Assembly: GCF_025244705.1 (NCBI RefSeq)
Contig: NZ_CP104207.1
Span: 3,100,001 to 3,164,000, forward strand
DNA length: 64,000 nt
From: Sphingopyxis sp. PET50
GTDB lineage: Bacteria; Pseudomonadota; Alphaproteobacteria; Sphingomonadales; Sphingomonadaceae
Direction: 5' to 3'
In this document: piece after piece, positions 9,149-18,850 of the stretch
Numbering within the stretch: position 1 is the first letter of the stretch
Layout of the letters: each line of letters begins with the position of its first letter
Translations under genes and position numbers: made by a program
The notes under the pieces: generated by a model
What the model was told of the DNA's origin: nothing
Databases searched by the model: none
The model's input: only the letters and a program-made list of their open reading frames with translations

Positions 9149-9544
9149 TCAGTCCTTCCTGGCGGCATCGCCGGACACGCGCAGCGCGGCGCGATATCCG
9201 GAGTAGCGGGGTTGATCGACCGAGAGTTTCTCGAGCGTCGTTGCGCGAAGATGCTCCGCCACGCCCGGCGATCCGATATCGAGGCGCCCCTCCGCGAGGG
9301 CGTCGGCGAGGGCGTTGTTCAGTTCCGGCAATGTGTCCCCGCTACCGAGCAACGCGAGAAGCCGCTGCTTCTCCACCTCCTCGCCCGCGGCGCCGAATTC
9401 GATCTGGCGCCACACAAGCTCGAGCGCGCTGGCCGCGACCCGCGCCAGAAAGGCGGTGCGTGGCCGCGCTTCGGGGACGACGGTTTCCCGCAGGAAATCG
9501 ATGACGCTGCCGAGCAGTTCGTCGGGAGAGGGCTGATCCTGCAT
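9149..9544 (-). CDS. DUF6285 domain protein
   Basis: A 131-residue helical protein starting MQDQPSPDELLGSVIDFLRE. Family members are found between APH-like kinases and acyl-CoA dehydrogenases in actinobacteria and sphingomonads, exactly the order seen here; their function is not established. It lies 1 bp before the dehydrogenase start and 4 bp after the kinase stop, so translational coupling is likely. A helper role in acyl-CoA oxidation is an inference. Confidence 0.72.
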   Translation of the reverse strand: MQDQPSPDELLGSVIDFLRETVVPEARPRTAFLARVAASALELVWRQIEFGAAGEEVEKQRLLALLGSGDTLPELNNALADALAEGRLDIGSPGVAEHLRATTLEKLSVDQPRYSGYRAALRVSGDAARKD

Positions 9545-9548
9545 CGGG

Positions 9549-10562
9549 TCAGCCCGCAATCAGGCGCAGAAGGTCGATCTCGGTCTCCGACGTGCGCCGC
9601 GCGATCATCGCGCGCTCCACCGTCGAATCGTCGCCGCGGTAGGCAGCGAGCGACTGGGCACAGATCATGCCCCAGCGCATCGTGCCGAATATTTCCCACC
9701 AGCGGAGAGCGGCCGGGCCGGGCCGGATCCCGCTCGCCGCTTCATAAGAGGAAACCAGATCCTCGATCGTCCCGAACCCTCCGACCGGCAGGTCGATCCG
9801 GCCGAAGCGCCAGCTGTTGACGCAAATCCAGCCCAGATCCTCCATCGGATCGCCGATATGCGCCAATTCCCAGTCGAGCACCGCGCGAACGCCGCCGGGA
9901 CCGATCATCAGATTGCCGTTGCGGAAATCGCCATGGACAAGCCGGGGCGCCGCGGGCGGCGGGGCATGGTCGTGAAGCCAGCGGAAGGCGAGGTCGAAGA
10001 CCGGCCGCCTGACCGGGGTTTCGCGATAGGCCTTGCGCCACCGCTCGACCATCTGAACCGGCGTTTCGCGGTCGAGGCCCGGAAACCGCTCGACGGGAAT
10101 GGCGTGGATGTGGGCGAGGATCGTTCCGCAATCGCCGGCAAGCCTTTGCCGGGCCGCGTGAAAATCAGGAGACTTGACGATCCGGCCGCCGAGCGTTTCG
10201 CCCTCGACGAAGCCCATGACGAAGCCGCGGCCGAGGCCGTCTTCCGGTTTCAGCACATAGGCGACCCTCGCCACCGGTACGCCTGCATCCGCAGCAGCCG
10301 ACATCAGCTTCGCTTCGACTTCGAGTCCGACGCCGCCGGTGATCCGGGTTCCGCCCGGCGCGCGGCGCAGGATGTAGCGACCATCGCCCTCGCGGGCATT
10401 CGCCAGGTCAAAGCGCCAGATTTCCTGCGTGGCGCCGCCGGACAAGCGCTCGAGTCCGCTGATCGCACCGGCGGCGGGCGCGATCCGGCCCGCGATCCGG
10501 GACAGGCCGGTTCGGACCCCCATCGCGATGGCGTCGGTCGGTGACGTTTCCGTCGATAGCAT
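9549..10562 (-). CDS. APH-like phosphotransferase linked to acyl-CoA dehydrogenase
   Basis: A 337-residue protein-kinase-fold enzyme of the aminoglycoside phosphotransferase superfamily. It shows the catalytic loop RLVHGDFRNGNLMIG and the metal-binding VLDWELAHIGDPMEDLGW. Members next to acyl-CoA dehydrogenases are thought to phosphorylate hydroxyacyl substrates (compare ACAD10/11 in animals) rather than antibiotics, and the gene order supports that reading. It is the first gene of the minus-strand operon and has a clear sigma-70-type promoter 65-93 bp upstream. Confidence 0.85.
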   Translation of the reverse strand: MLSTETSPTDAIAMGVRTGLSRIAGRIAPAAGAISGLERLSGGATQEIWRFDLANAREGDGRYILRRAPGGTRITGGVGLEVEAKLMSAAADAGVPVARVAYVLKPEDGLGRGFVMGFVEGETLGGRIVKSPDFHAARQRLAGDCGTILAHIHAIPVERFPGLDRETPVQMVERWRKAYRETPVRRPVFDLAFRWLHDHAPPPAAPRLVHGDFRNGNLMIGPGGVRAVLDWELAHIGDPMEDLGWICVNSWRFGRIDLPVGGFGTIEDLVSSYEAASGIRPGPAALRWWEIFGTMRWGMICAQSLAAYRGDDSTVERAMIARRTSETEIDLLRLIAG

Positions 10563-10626
10563 GGGGGCCCTTCACCTCATCAGCAGCGGCTCGCCCGCGC
10601 TCTCCCGAATCCCTATTTTGATGTAG

Positions 10627-10655
10627 AATATAAAATTATAGTCATATAGTGTCAA
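10627..10655 (-). promoter_or_regulatory. Predicted sigma-70 promoter of the kinase-P450 operon
   Basis: Read on the minus strand, TTGACA (10655-10650) is followed by a 17-bp spacer and TATATT (10632-10627). The spacer holds TGACTATAAT (10644-10635), which recurs exactly in the promoter of the PhyH gene at 13410-13419. It is a candidate operator for the TetR regulator encoded between the two sites. Confidence 0.65.
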
Positions 10656-10722
10656 TGCGGATTGGCGCCGGAAAGCCTGCACATGGCGCTAGGCCCGACG
10701 CATGAGATATGGGAGAAAGCCG

Positions 10723-12577
10723 ATGAACGATGCCGTGGCCGCGCAAACGGATATAGCGTTCAAACCGCTCGGCATGCTCGCCCCGTCGGTCAGGCTGGAG
10801 CGGCGCGCCGACGGCTCCATCCTGCTGTCCTCCGGTCACGCGCCCGGCACCGCGCCGCGATCGATTCCCCATCTTCTGCACGACCGTGCGCGCGAATTTC
10901 CCGGGCGCGCCTTTTTGAAGGAGCGCGATGGCGGCGATGGTCCCTGGCAGACGCTGACCTATGACGATGCCCTGCGACGGTCCGAGAATATCGCCCAGGC
11001 GCTGATCGCGCGCGGCCTGGGAGAAGGCGATGCGGTGCTGATCCTTTCGGCCAATTCGACCGAGCAGGCGCTGCTGATTCTCGGCTGCATGACCGCGGGC
11101 GTGGCGGCGGTGCCGGTCAGCCCCTCCTATTCGCTCGCCTCGCAGGACTTCGGGCGGCTTCGGCACTGCGCGGACATCACGAAGCCGGCGCTCGTCTTTG
11201 CGCAGACCTTCGCGCCTTTCGCCCCCGCAATCGCGGCCCTGCGCGAGGCAGCGCCCGGCCTCGAGGCGGTGACGGTCGACGGCAGCGGCGGGACGGTGCC
11301 GCTCGCGGAGCTTTGGAACCAGGCGGCCCGCACGGAGGTGGCCGAGCGGCGCGACACGCTTCGCGGCGACACCGTCGCCAAGATCCTTTTTACCTCGGGC
11401 TCGACCGGGCTGCCCAAGGCGGTGCCCCAGACGCAGGGAATGATGACGGGCGTCATTGCCGCCACCGGCGGCCTGCGCGCCGAGCCGCGCGATCCCGCGG
11501 TGCCGGTCGAACTGCTCGATTGGATGCCGTGGAGCCATATTTCGGCAGGCAACATCAACTTCAACGGCATCATCAGCGACGCCGGGACGCTCTATCTCGA
11601 CACCGGCCGCCCGGTCCCCGGCCTCTTCGACCAGACGATCCGCAATCTTTACGACGTCTCGCCGATCGTCTTCGCCTCGGCGCCGATCGCTTACGGCATG
11701 CTCGCCGAAGCGCTCGAGCGCGATGCGCGGCTCCGCGCATCCTTTTTCCGCAACCTCGTGCAAATGGCCTATGGCGGCGCGACCTTGTCCAACGATCTCT
11801 TCGATCGCCTCCAGGTGCTCGCGATCGCCGAGACGGGCCAGCGCATTCCGATCACCACCATGTACGGGTCAACCGAAACGCAGGGGATCACCGTCACGCA
11901 TTGGGCAACCGAACGCGTCGGGATGATCGGGCTTCCTCTCCCCGGCGTGACGCTGAAGCTGGTGCCCAATGGCGCCAAGCTCGAAGTGCGCGCCAAGGGA
12001 CCAACCGTCATGCCCGGATATATCGGCGATGCCGAACGCAGCGCCGCGGCTTTCGACGAAGAAGGCTTCTACTGCCTCGGCGACGCGGTGCGGTTTCTCG
12101 ATGACAGCGACCCCGCACAAGGCCTGGTCTTCGATGGCCGCGTCGCGGAGGATTTCAAGCTCGACAGCGGGACCTGGGTATCGGTCGGCACGCTGCGCCC
12201 CGACGTCATCGCGGCGTGCAGTCCGTTTGTGCAGGATGCCGTGATCGCGGGTCAGGACCGGGGGTTCGTCGCGGCGCTTCTCTGGCCTTCGGCGGCCGCG
12301 CGCGACGCATTCGCCGTCGACGGCACGCTCGATATCGCGGCGCTGGCGCAGACCGTCGCCGCGCGGCTTGCGGCGCACAACCGCGGCGCGGGCGGTTCGT
12401 CGCGCCGGGTGAAGCGCTTCCTGATCGTCGGCGAGCCGCTCTCCGTCGAGGGCGGGGAGATCACCGACAAGGGCTATGTCAACCAGCGCGCCGTCATCGA
12501 GCGCCGCGCGGAGCTGGTCGGCCAAGCTCTATCAAGATCCGGTTGCCGAAGGCATCATCGAGGTCGGCCAGGCGTGA
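10723..12577 (+). CDS. Feruloyl-CoA-synthase-like AMP-dependent acyl/aryl-CoA ligase, one frameshift
   Basis: ANL-superfamily ligase that would activate a carboxylic acid to its CoA thioester with ATP. The phosphate-binding loop is LFTSGSTGLPKAVPQ, followed by MYGSTETQG and the C-terminal GEITDKGYVNQ block with the adenylation lysine. The family end (AKLYQDP) is lost in the open frame but restored by removing one G at 12520/12521, giving a stop at 12577 and about 617 residues. Start ATG 10723 is preferred over one at 10702 because GGGAGAAAG precedes it. It diverges from the kinase-P450 operon and probably supplies the CoA thioester that the dehydrogenase oxidises. The real substrate is not known. 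Confidence 0.85.
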
Positions 12578-12660
12578 GTTGGACTTTTCGGGGGTATCGG
12601 CTAGTGACGATCAATCAAGGCATGACGAATTAACCATGCCCTGCAGAAATCGGGGGTAGC

Positions 12661-13317
12661 GTGAGCGAAGAGGCGGATACCGAAACCGGTCGGGATGCGG
12701 CCGAGCGCTTTCCCCGGCGCACCGCGCGCCGGGAGCGAACGCGCGCACGCATCCTCGAAGCCGCTCGCGCCGAATTCGCCCGGGCAGGCTATGCCGATGC
12801 GACGATGAACGCCATTGCCGATGCGGCGGATATCCATGTCACGACATTATTCACCCATTTCAAGACGAAGCGCGATCTGGCGGCGGCACTGAGCGACCAG
12901 GAGATCGAGGTTTTCGGCGCCATGATCGCGGAAGCCAAAGGCCATGTTCCCTTCTTCAAATTCTTCCGCGAACTCGTGCTCTCGACCGCCGCGACCCGGC
13001 AAAAGGACGGCGACCCCAAGACGGGGCAAATGCAGGCCCTGCAGCGCGATCCCGAACTCGCACTCGGGTGGCTGCGTTATGAGGAGCGCGAAGTCCGGCT
13101 GGTCGCCGACTATATCGCGCATGATTATGGCCTCGACCCGCGGAAGGACTATGCTCCCTATCTGGCTGGGCAGATTCTGATCGCGAGCGGCGTCGCATCC
13201 TATACGCGGTGGACGCGGGTCAAGGGGCTCGACCTGGTCACCGAAACGCGCCAGGCGCTCGACCTTGCCGAACGCATGGCGCGCACCATCCTGCCGCTCG
13301 AGCCCGTGAACCCCTGA
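12661..13317 (+). CDS. TetR-family transcriptional regulator
   Basis: A 218-residue one-component repressor with a GTG start. The N-terminal helix-turn-helix covers about residues 22-70 (RTRARILEAARAEFARAG and ADIHVTTLFTHFKTKRD). The C-terminal ligand domain is unclassified. It sits between the CoA ligase and the PhyH gene and is the obvious local regulator. The TGACTATAAT motif shared by the two flanking promoters is its likely operator. Confidence 0.88.
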   Translation: MSEEADTETGRDAAERFPRRTARRERTRARILEAARAEFARAGYADATMNAIADAADIHVTTLFTHFKTKRDLAAALSDQEIEVFGAMIAEAKGHVPFFKFFRELVLSTAATRQKDGDPKTGQMQALQRDPELALGWLRYEEREVRLVADYIAHDYGLDPRKDYAPYLAGQILIASGVASYTRWTRVKGLDLVTETRQALDLAERMARTILPLEPVNP

Positions 13318-13408
13318 GGGCGGCCGCCCTCAACCCCTCGAAAGTCGATATTCCCCAGCCGCCATCGCGGCCGTGCCCGTTCGTGCGGGCATTCGGCAAT
13401 TACGCTAT

Positions 13409-13437
13409 TTGACTATAATAATCGACTCTGATACCAT
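13409..13437 (+). promoter_or_regulatory. Predicted promoter of the PhyH gene with shared operator motif
   Basis: TTGACT (13409-13414), a 17-bp spacer and TACCAT (13432-13437) lie 45 bp ahead of the PhyH start. TGACTATAAT at 13410-13419 overlaps the -35 box and is identical to the motif in the divergent kinase promoter, suggesting common repression. Confidence 0.55.
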
Positions 13438-13481
13438 TTTGTCCCTGCAGGCTCGCGCCGGCAATCGAAAGGGAGGATGGA

Positions 13482-14359
13482 ATGACCGATCAGGCGACCG
13501 CCGTGAACATCAACGAGATGGCGGCCCAGATGCTCAACGCGAAGCAGGCGGGACGCGTCAACGATCCGAAAGATCACAGCCGCAACCTGGGCCTGCTGAC
13601 CCCCGAACAGGCGGAAAGCTGGACCGAGAAGGGCTATTTCATCCTGCGCGGCATCGTCGATGCCGCGACCTGCGCGGAGATGACGCGCCGAGCGATTGAC
13701 ATCTTCACGCGGGCGGAGGCCGGCAAGCGCCGGCGTCGGCGGCCACCATATCGGGGAGGACGGCGCGATCGCGGTCGAGGAAGCGGCGAAGGTCGATTCG
13801 GGCGAGGCGCCCGATATGCGGATGTCGAAGCTGTTCAACCTCCACCGCAAGGAGCCCTTCTACAGCTTTGCGGCGCATCCGGCGATCCGCAACGCCATGA
13901 ATGCGATCCTGGGGTCCGAAGTCGCGATCTTCAATTCGCAATATATCTTCAAGAACCCGGGCGTCTGGGGCCAGCCCTGGCATCAGGATTCGCTCTACTA
14001 CAGCTTCGACCGCATGCCCCAGGTCGGGGTCTGGCTTGCCACGAGCCGCGCGACGATCGAGAATGGCTGCCTGTTCGTTGCACCCGGGTCGCACAAGGAG
14101 CCGATTCACAAGGTCGTGCCCGACGCGCGCCCGGGATCGAACTATGGCTATCTCGAAGTCGTCGACTATGATTTCTCCGACGCCGAACCGGTGTTGATGG
14201 AGGCCTAGCGACGTGCTGATCTTCCACAGCTTCCTGATGCATATGTCGAACGACAACAAATCGGACGAACGGCGCTCGGCGCTCGTCTATCATTATGCCG
14301 ACGCCAACACCGAGGTAATCGGGCCGAAATCGGCGACGATCGATTTCATGCCGATCTGA
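13482..14359 (+). CDS. Phytanoyl-CoA dioxygenase family protein, two frameshifts
   Basis: Fe(II)/2-oxoglutarate-dependent dioxygenase of the PhyH family, about 291 residues after correction. The iron-binding HxD is in GQPWHQDSLYYS, the distal region has LFVAPGSHKEPIHKV, and the last part DVLIFHSFLMHMSNDN supplies the distal histidine. The frame is broken at 13728 (CGCCGGC for GCCGGC) and at 14203-14209 (GCCTAGC for GCCGGC). Removing one base at each gives one continuous family-like protein. It could hydroxylate an acyl-CoA or a free hydrophobic acid alongside the P450 of the same island. Confidence 0.86.
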
Positions 14360-14590
14360 CCAGCGCGACATGACCTGTCCCATCCCTCCTCTCCGGGAAG
14401 GCTCGGGCGGGGCCGCGCCCGCGCGCCCTTTGAGCTTTTCCAGGGCGGAACAGCCGGAACTATCTTCAATCGCCCCATTCCGGGGTGAGCAACAGGCCAC
14501 ACAGAGGGCAGACGGCGGCCGCAGCGGCCGCGACAGGGGAGACAGGATGATGGATCGGCCCGGGAAAATCCGCTCCGCGGGGCGGGGAAT

Positions 14591-16117
14591 ATGACCGCGG
14601 CCCGGCTGCCCGCCCGGCGGGTCGGCGCTCTTCCCTATGCCGCTATCGGCGTCGGCGCGGTGGCGAGCGGCATCGCGGCGCAGGCGATCACCGCCCTTGC
14701 GCTGCTCTTCTACAATCAGGTCGTCGGCATGTCGGCAACGGCGGTCGGCCTGGTGCTGATGCTCTCGCTGATCGGTGACGCCTTCTGGGATCCCGCGATC
14801 GGCCTGTGGTCCGACGCGACCCTATCGCGGCTGGGCCGTCGGCATCCCTTCATGTATGCCGCCGTCGTCCCGACAGGGATTGCCTTTTGGGCGCTGTGGA
14901 ACCCGCCCGCCGATCTGTCAGACGCCGGAAACTTCGCCTATCTGCTCGTCACGATCATGGCGGTCCGCTTTTTCTCGAGCCTCTACGAAGTGCCCGCCAC
15001 CTCGCTGATCCCCGAAATCGCGCCCGATTACGACAAACGAACCGGCTTTGTCTCGGTTCTCTATTTTGGCGGGGTCAGCGGTCTGGTTCTCGCAAGCCTG
15101 CTCGCCTTCCAGATTTTCCTGAGCGACCGGGCCGGCGGGGTCCACAATCCCGCAGGCTATGGCCGGTTCGGACTGTGGTGCGGCGTCGTGATCAGCCTGT
15201 CCTTCCTGTTCGCGACGATCGGCACGCACCGGCAGATACCGCATCTGGCGAACCCGCCGGAAGACGGAAATGGCGGCAAGTTGCGCCGGGCGCTGTCCCA
15301 GGTGGCCGCGGCCTTTTCCAACCGCAATTTCCTGGCGATCATGATCGCTTCGCTTTTCTCGGGCCTCAGCACCGGCGTGTCGAACACGCTCACCACCTAT
15401 TTCAACGTCTATTTCTGGGGGCTTTCCACCGACCAGCTTTCGGGGCTGGCGCTGCCGATCCTGGTCGCTTCGATCGTCAGCGTCTCGATCACGCCGGCGC
15501 TGACCCGCCGCTACGACAAGAAAAGGGTGGCGATGGGCGGGTTGGCGCTCGCGGCGACGGCGGCGGTGCTGCCGATCGGACTGCGCCTGCTGGGCATCCT
15601 GCCCGGCAACGACTGGCCGTGGCTGATGCCGTTTCTGCTCGGCCAGATCTTCCTTGCCTCGGTTCTGGCGCTGACGGGCCTGATCGCCATCACGTCGATG
15701 CTGGCGGATGTGGTCGAGGACAATGCGGCGCGGACCGGCTATCGGTCGGAAGGCCTGTTCTTCTCGGCCAATACGCTGGTGAACAAGTGCGTGACCGGCC
15801 TCGGCACGCTGCTGGCCGGTGCGATGCTGACCTGGGTGAGCTTCCCTGCCGATGCCAAACCGGGCGCTTTCAGCGCGAGCCTGATGCACAAATTGGGTGT
15901 CATCTACGTGCCCATCGCCCTGCTGCTCGGCATCATCTCGCTCGTCACGATCCATTTCTTTCGCATCGACCGCGCGCAGCACCAGGCCAATCTTTCCAGG
16001 CTGGCCAGCGCGGCGCCGACCGAAGCGGGAACGATCGCAACCGGCGAGCCGGAATTCTTGGGCATGCCGGTCGCAAGCGGCGTTCCCGGGACCGTGCCCG
16101 GAAAGGCATCGGCATAA
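14591..16117 (+). CDS. GPH-type major facilitator transporter
   Basis: A 508-residue inner-membrane protein with about twelve hydrophobic segments. The motif GDAFWDPAIGLWSDATLS followed by LGRRHPFM is characteristic of the glycoside-pentoside-hexuronide cation symporter group. In sphingomonads such proteins often sit in catabolic islands and may carry non-sugar substrates. Downstream of the ligase-TetR-PhyH set, it is the likely uptake system of this island. The last 45 residues are an unstructured Gly/Pro/Ala tail. Confidence 0.85.
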   Translation: MTAARLPARRVGALPYAAIGVGAVASGIAAQAITALALLFYNQVVGMSATAVGLVLMLSLIGDAFWDPAIGLWSDATLSRLGRRHPFMYAAVVPTGIAFWALWNPPADLSDAGNFAYLLVTIMAVRFFSSLYEVPATSLIPEIAPDYDKRTGFVSVLYFGGVSGLVLASLLAFQIFLSDRAGGVHNPAGYGRFGLWCGVVISLSFLFATIGTHRQIPHLANPPEDGNGGKLRRALSQVAAAFSNRNFLAIMIASLFSGLSTGVSNTLTTYFNVYFWGLSTDQLSGLALPILVASIVSVSITPALTRRYDKKRVAMGGLALAATAAVLPIGLRLLGILPGNDWPWLMPFLLGQIFLASVLALTGLIAITSMLADVVEDNAARTGYRSEGLFFSANTLVNKCVTGLGTLLAGAMLTWVSFPADAKPGAFSASLMHKLGVIYVPIALLLGIISLVTIHFFRIDRAQHQANLSRLASAAPTEAGTIATGEPEFLGMPVASGVPGTVPGKASA

Positions 16118-16446
16118 GGCGTGACCGGCAACGAGATCTTATGAATGCACAAGCGGCCGACGGGCAGGAAGCGGGAGGGGCACGCGTCGATCCCGGCTCC
16201 TGAGCGGCCAGCCGGGCATCTCTCGAACTCCCATGATCGTCTGATGCCCGATCAGCGCCGGCCCAAAGCCTGATGCGCGAAGGGAACGCGCGGATCATGG
16301 ATCATTTCATTTGTGCGGCCGAATTATCGGGAAGTCCGTCGTGGGCTGACGCAAGACGGCCGATAGACGGATTCCGGAAAGCGCGGAAAAAGCGCCCATC
16401 CAGACACCGGAAGAAGCTCCAAGGTTCTGATTTCTCTGGATGTTTA
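16118..16446. other. 329-bp stretch without a recognisable gene
   Basis: I see no supported coding frame here; a 20-codon frame at 16141 has no ribosome site or conservation signal. The 3' end of the transporter transcript and the tRNA-Gln lie on either side. No clear terminator is visible. Confidence 0.5.
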
Positions 16447-16520
16447 TGGATGCCCCGTGAGGATTCGAACCTCAATAGACGGAATCAGAATCCGTAGTCT
16501 TACCATTAGACGACGGGGCA
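16447..16520 (-). tRNA. tRNA-Gln (anticodon CUG)
   Basis: Read on the minus strand, the acceptor TGCCCCG pairs with CGGGGCA, followed by an encoded CCA. The anticodon stem ACGGA/TCCGT encloses TTCTGAT, giving CUG. The T arm GGTTCGAATCC is canonical and the total length is 74 nt. It is transcribed in the same direction as the SGNH hydrolase gene upstream. Confidence 0.95.
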
Positions 16521-16609
16521 GGAGCGGGGGCCAATAAACGGCAGAAACGCGTGGGTCAAGGGCTTCGTTGCGACCTCATTGCGACTTTGCAGGGTCTTCA
16601 TTGCGACCA

Positions 16610-17159
16610 TTAGCGCGGATTGTCGGCGCAAGCAGCGGCGACGCGCCGTTTCCACTCGGCGCGGCCGAGCGGCATCGGCGTGAACGCCGTCGCTGGTCTT
16701 CGACACGGGCAGCGCCGCGACGAAGCGTCCGCCACGTTCGGCCGCCAGTCGCGCGAGGAAACGATTGGCCGCGGCGCGGTCGCCGGGGCCATCGCTGCTG
16801 ATTCCCACGATGATCGCACCGCGCGGTGCGATTGCGGCGACGTCGCGTTCCCAACCGGCCCGTCCTTGCCGCAGATCGTTGGATCCCAGCGAGGTCACGA
16901 CGCGTCGGGGCCGCAGGCGTTTCAGCAGTTCGGGCACCATGGGCCGCACCTGGTCGCTGCGGGCGCTCGACAGGCCGGCGTTAAAGACGGGAAGGTTGCA
17001 AAGCGTCGGAAGATGCAGCCGCTCCACGGTGCTGTCGCCGATGAGCAACATGCCTCCGGCCGGAAAATCGGCGGTCCGGTTCAGCGTGACCCCGCGCCGT
17101 GTCGAAAAAGGGTCGAACGGTTCATGCCATCTACAGTATCCGGCCAATAAACCGGCCAT
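16610..17159 (-). CDS. SGNH/GDSL-type hydrolase, one frameshift
   Basis: A small esterase-like serine hydrolase of about 182 residues. Block I is LLIGDSTVERLHLP with the nucleophilic serine, block III is SLGSNDLRQG, and block V is SDGVHAD with the Asp-His pair. One hydrophobic N-terminal segment suggests export. The frame slips at 16664-16670 (plus strand GCCGAGC for GCCGGC); with the extra base removed the protein ends ...CADNPR at TAA 16610. The upstream side carries a 20-copy heptamer repeat. Confidence 0.78.
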
Positions 17160-17177
17160 GAATCCAATAATGACAAG

Positions 17178-17317
17178 GAAGACCGAAGACCGAAGACCGA
17201 AGACCGAAGACCGAAGACGGAAGACGGAAGACGGAAGACGGAAGACGGAAGACGGAAGACGGAAGACGGAAGACGGAAGACGGAAGACGGAAGACGGAAG
17301 ACGGAAGACGGAAGACG
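17178..17317. repeat. Heptanucleotide tandem repeat, 20 copies
   Basis: Five copies of GAAGACC are followed by fifteen copies of GAAGACG, 140 bp without interruption. It lies between the divergently read SGNH hydrolase and ferredoxin reductase genes. The plus strand can be read as a KTEDGRR-type repeat but has no start signal or family support. The rest of 17318-17534 shows no gene. Confidence 0.97.
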
Positions 17318-17534
17318 GAACATTGTAATCACGATAGGATATAATGAAAACTGGTCAACAGCTATCGGATTTTATTTTTGAAACGATCAGGCCCGCACCA
17401 GCCGTCCATCCGGCGCCCGACACCGGCGCGCGCCCGCACAAGCCCGCTTGCCCTGACGCAAATCGCCGTTAGCATCGCGCGCAGAACAGACAGGGGGCCG
17501 CGCCCTGCGCGGACACCCCGGAGGAGTGGGCTGA

Positions 17535-18827
17535 ATGCGTCATGTCGCGATCGTCGGGTCGGGTCCCGCGGGCTATTATACCGCCGAAACCTTGCAGAAG
17601 GACGAGGATATCGCCGTCGACGTCATCGACCGCCTGCCCGTCCCCTATGGCCTGATCCGCACCGGCGTCGCCCCGGACCATCAGTCGATCAAGGCGGTGT
17701 CGCGCCGCTACGAGGGCGTCGCGCTGACCGACAATGTGCGCTTCGTCGGCCATGTGTCGGTCGGCACCGACGTCGGCATCGACGAGCTGGTGGAGCTGTA
17801 CGACGCGGTCGTGCTCGCAACCGGGGCGCCGAACGACCGGCCGCTCGACATTCCCGGCGCCGGCCTGCCCGGCGTGATCGGCAGCGCCGCCTTCGTCGGC
17901 TGGTACAACGGCCATCCCGATTTCGCGGCGCTCGACCCGCAACTGGGCGCCGCGGGGGTCGCGGTGATCGGCAACGGCAATGTCGCTTTGGACGTCGCGC
18001 GCATCCTCGCCAAGACGCCGGCCGAATTCGCGGGCAGCGACATCGTCGCCCATGCCCGCGAAGCGCTGGCAGCGAGCGCGGTGCGCCATATCCATATCCT
18101 CGGCCGCCGCGGCCCGCACCAGATCGCGATGACGCCCAAGGAACTCGGCGAACTCGGCCATCTCGAACGTGCGTCCCCGCGCGTCGACCCCGCCGACCTG
18201 CCGCCCGAGGGCGACGATGCGCTGCTCGAACCCGGAATGCGCAAGTCGGTCACCCATTTGCGCAGCTTCGCCGCCAATCCGGTCGCCAAGCCGGTGACGA
18301 TCGATTTCGACTTTTTCGCGATGCCGGTGGCGATCGAGGGAGACGGCAAGGTCCAGCGCGTGATCGTCGAACGCACGACGCTCGACGGCGAATTGCGCAG
18401 CCGCGGCACCGGCGAGACCTATGCGATCGAGGCGGGGCTCGTCGTCAGCTGCATCGGATACCAGACCCCGCCGATCCCCGGCGTCCCCTATGAACATGGC
18501 CGCGGGCGTTTCGCGAGCGACGAGGGGCGCATCCTGCCCGGCCTCTATGCCGTCGGCTGGGCGCGGCGCGGGCCGTCGGGGACGATCGGCACCAACAAGC
18601 CCGACGGCGCGCGCATCGCCGACATGCTGCTCGAGGATATCGGGCGCGGCGCGGGCAAGGCCGGGCGCGCGGGGCTCGACGCGCTGCTCGCGAGCCGGAA
18701 CATCGTGCCGGTCACCTTCCGCGACTGGCGGCGGATCGAGGCCGCCGAGGTCGCCGCCGCAATCGACGGCAACCCGCGCGAGAAATTCACCAGCGTCGAG
18801 GCGATGCTCGCGGCGATCGGGCGGTAG
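17535..18827 (+). CDS. fprA: FAD-dependent ferredoxin-NADP reductase (adrenodoxin reductase type)
   Basis: A 430-residue flavoprotein moving electrons between NADPH and a ferredoxin. The FAD loop is IVGSGPAGYYTAETL, the NADP loop is VIGNGNVALDVARIL, and the C-terminal FAD contact is GTIGTNKPDGARIADML. The layout matches mycobacterial FprA and mitochondrial adrenodoxin reductase. It could serve the cytochrome P450 encoded about 10 kb away, although no ferredoxin gene is adjacent. The ATG is preceded by GGAGGAGTGG, close to a good ribosome site. Confidence 0.9.
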   Translation: MRHVAIVGSGPAGYYTAETLQKDEDIAVDVIDRLPVPYGLIRTGVAPDHQSIKAVSRRYEGVALTDNVRFVGHVSVGTDVGIDELVELYDAVVLATGAPNDRPLDIPGAGLPGVIGSAAFVGWYNGHPDFAALDPQLGAAGVAVIGNGNVALDVARILAKTPAEFAGSDIVAHAREALAASAVRHIHILGRRGPHQIAMTPKELGELGHLERASPRVDPADLPPEGDDALLEPGMRKSVTHLRSFAANPVAKPVTIDFDFFAMPVAIEGDGKVQRVIVERTTLDGELRSRGTGETYAIEAGLVVSCIGYQTPPIPGVPYEHGRGRFASDEGRILPGLYAVGWARRGPSGTIGTNKPDGARIADMLLEDIGRGAGKAGRAGLDALLASRNIVPVTFRDWRRIEAAEVAAAIDGNPREKFTSVEAMLAAIGR

Positions 18828-18850
18828 GCTGCCCCTTTTCGTGCCACGCG

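Noticed and set aside
10702-10722. Earlier ATG for the CoA ligase
   Set aside because: Lacks a ribosome site, whereas ATG 10723 follows GGGAGAAAG.
16141-16203. 20-codon frame after the transporter gene
   Set aside because: Too short, no start signal and no recognised motif.
17178-17317. Possible CRISPR array
   Set aside because: The units are contiguous 7-mers without spacers, and no cas genes are in the window.
17158-17328. A 56-codon plus-strand frame through the heptamer repeat (KTEDGRR type)
   Set aside because: Purely repeat-encoded, no ribosome site, no family; explained by the tandem repeat itself.
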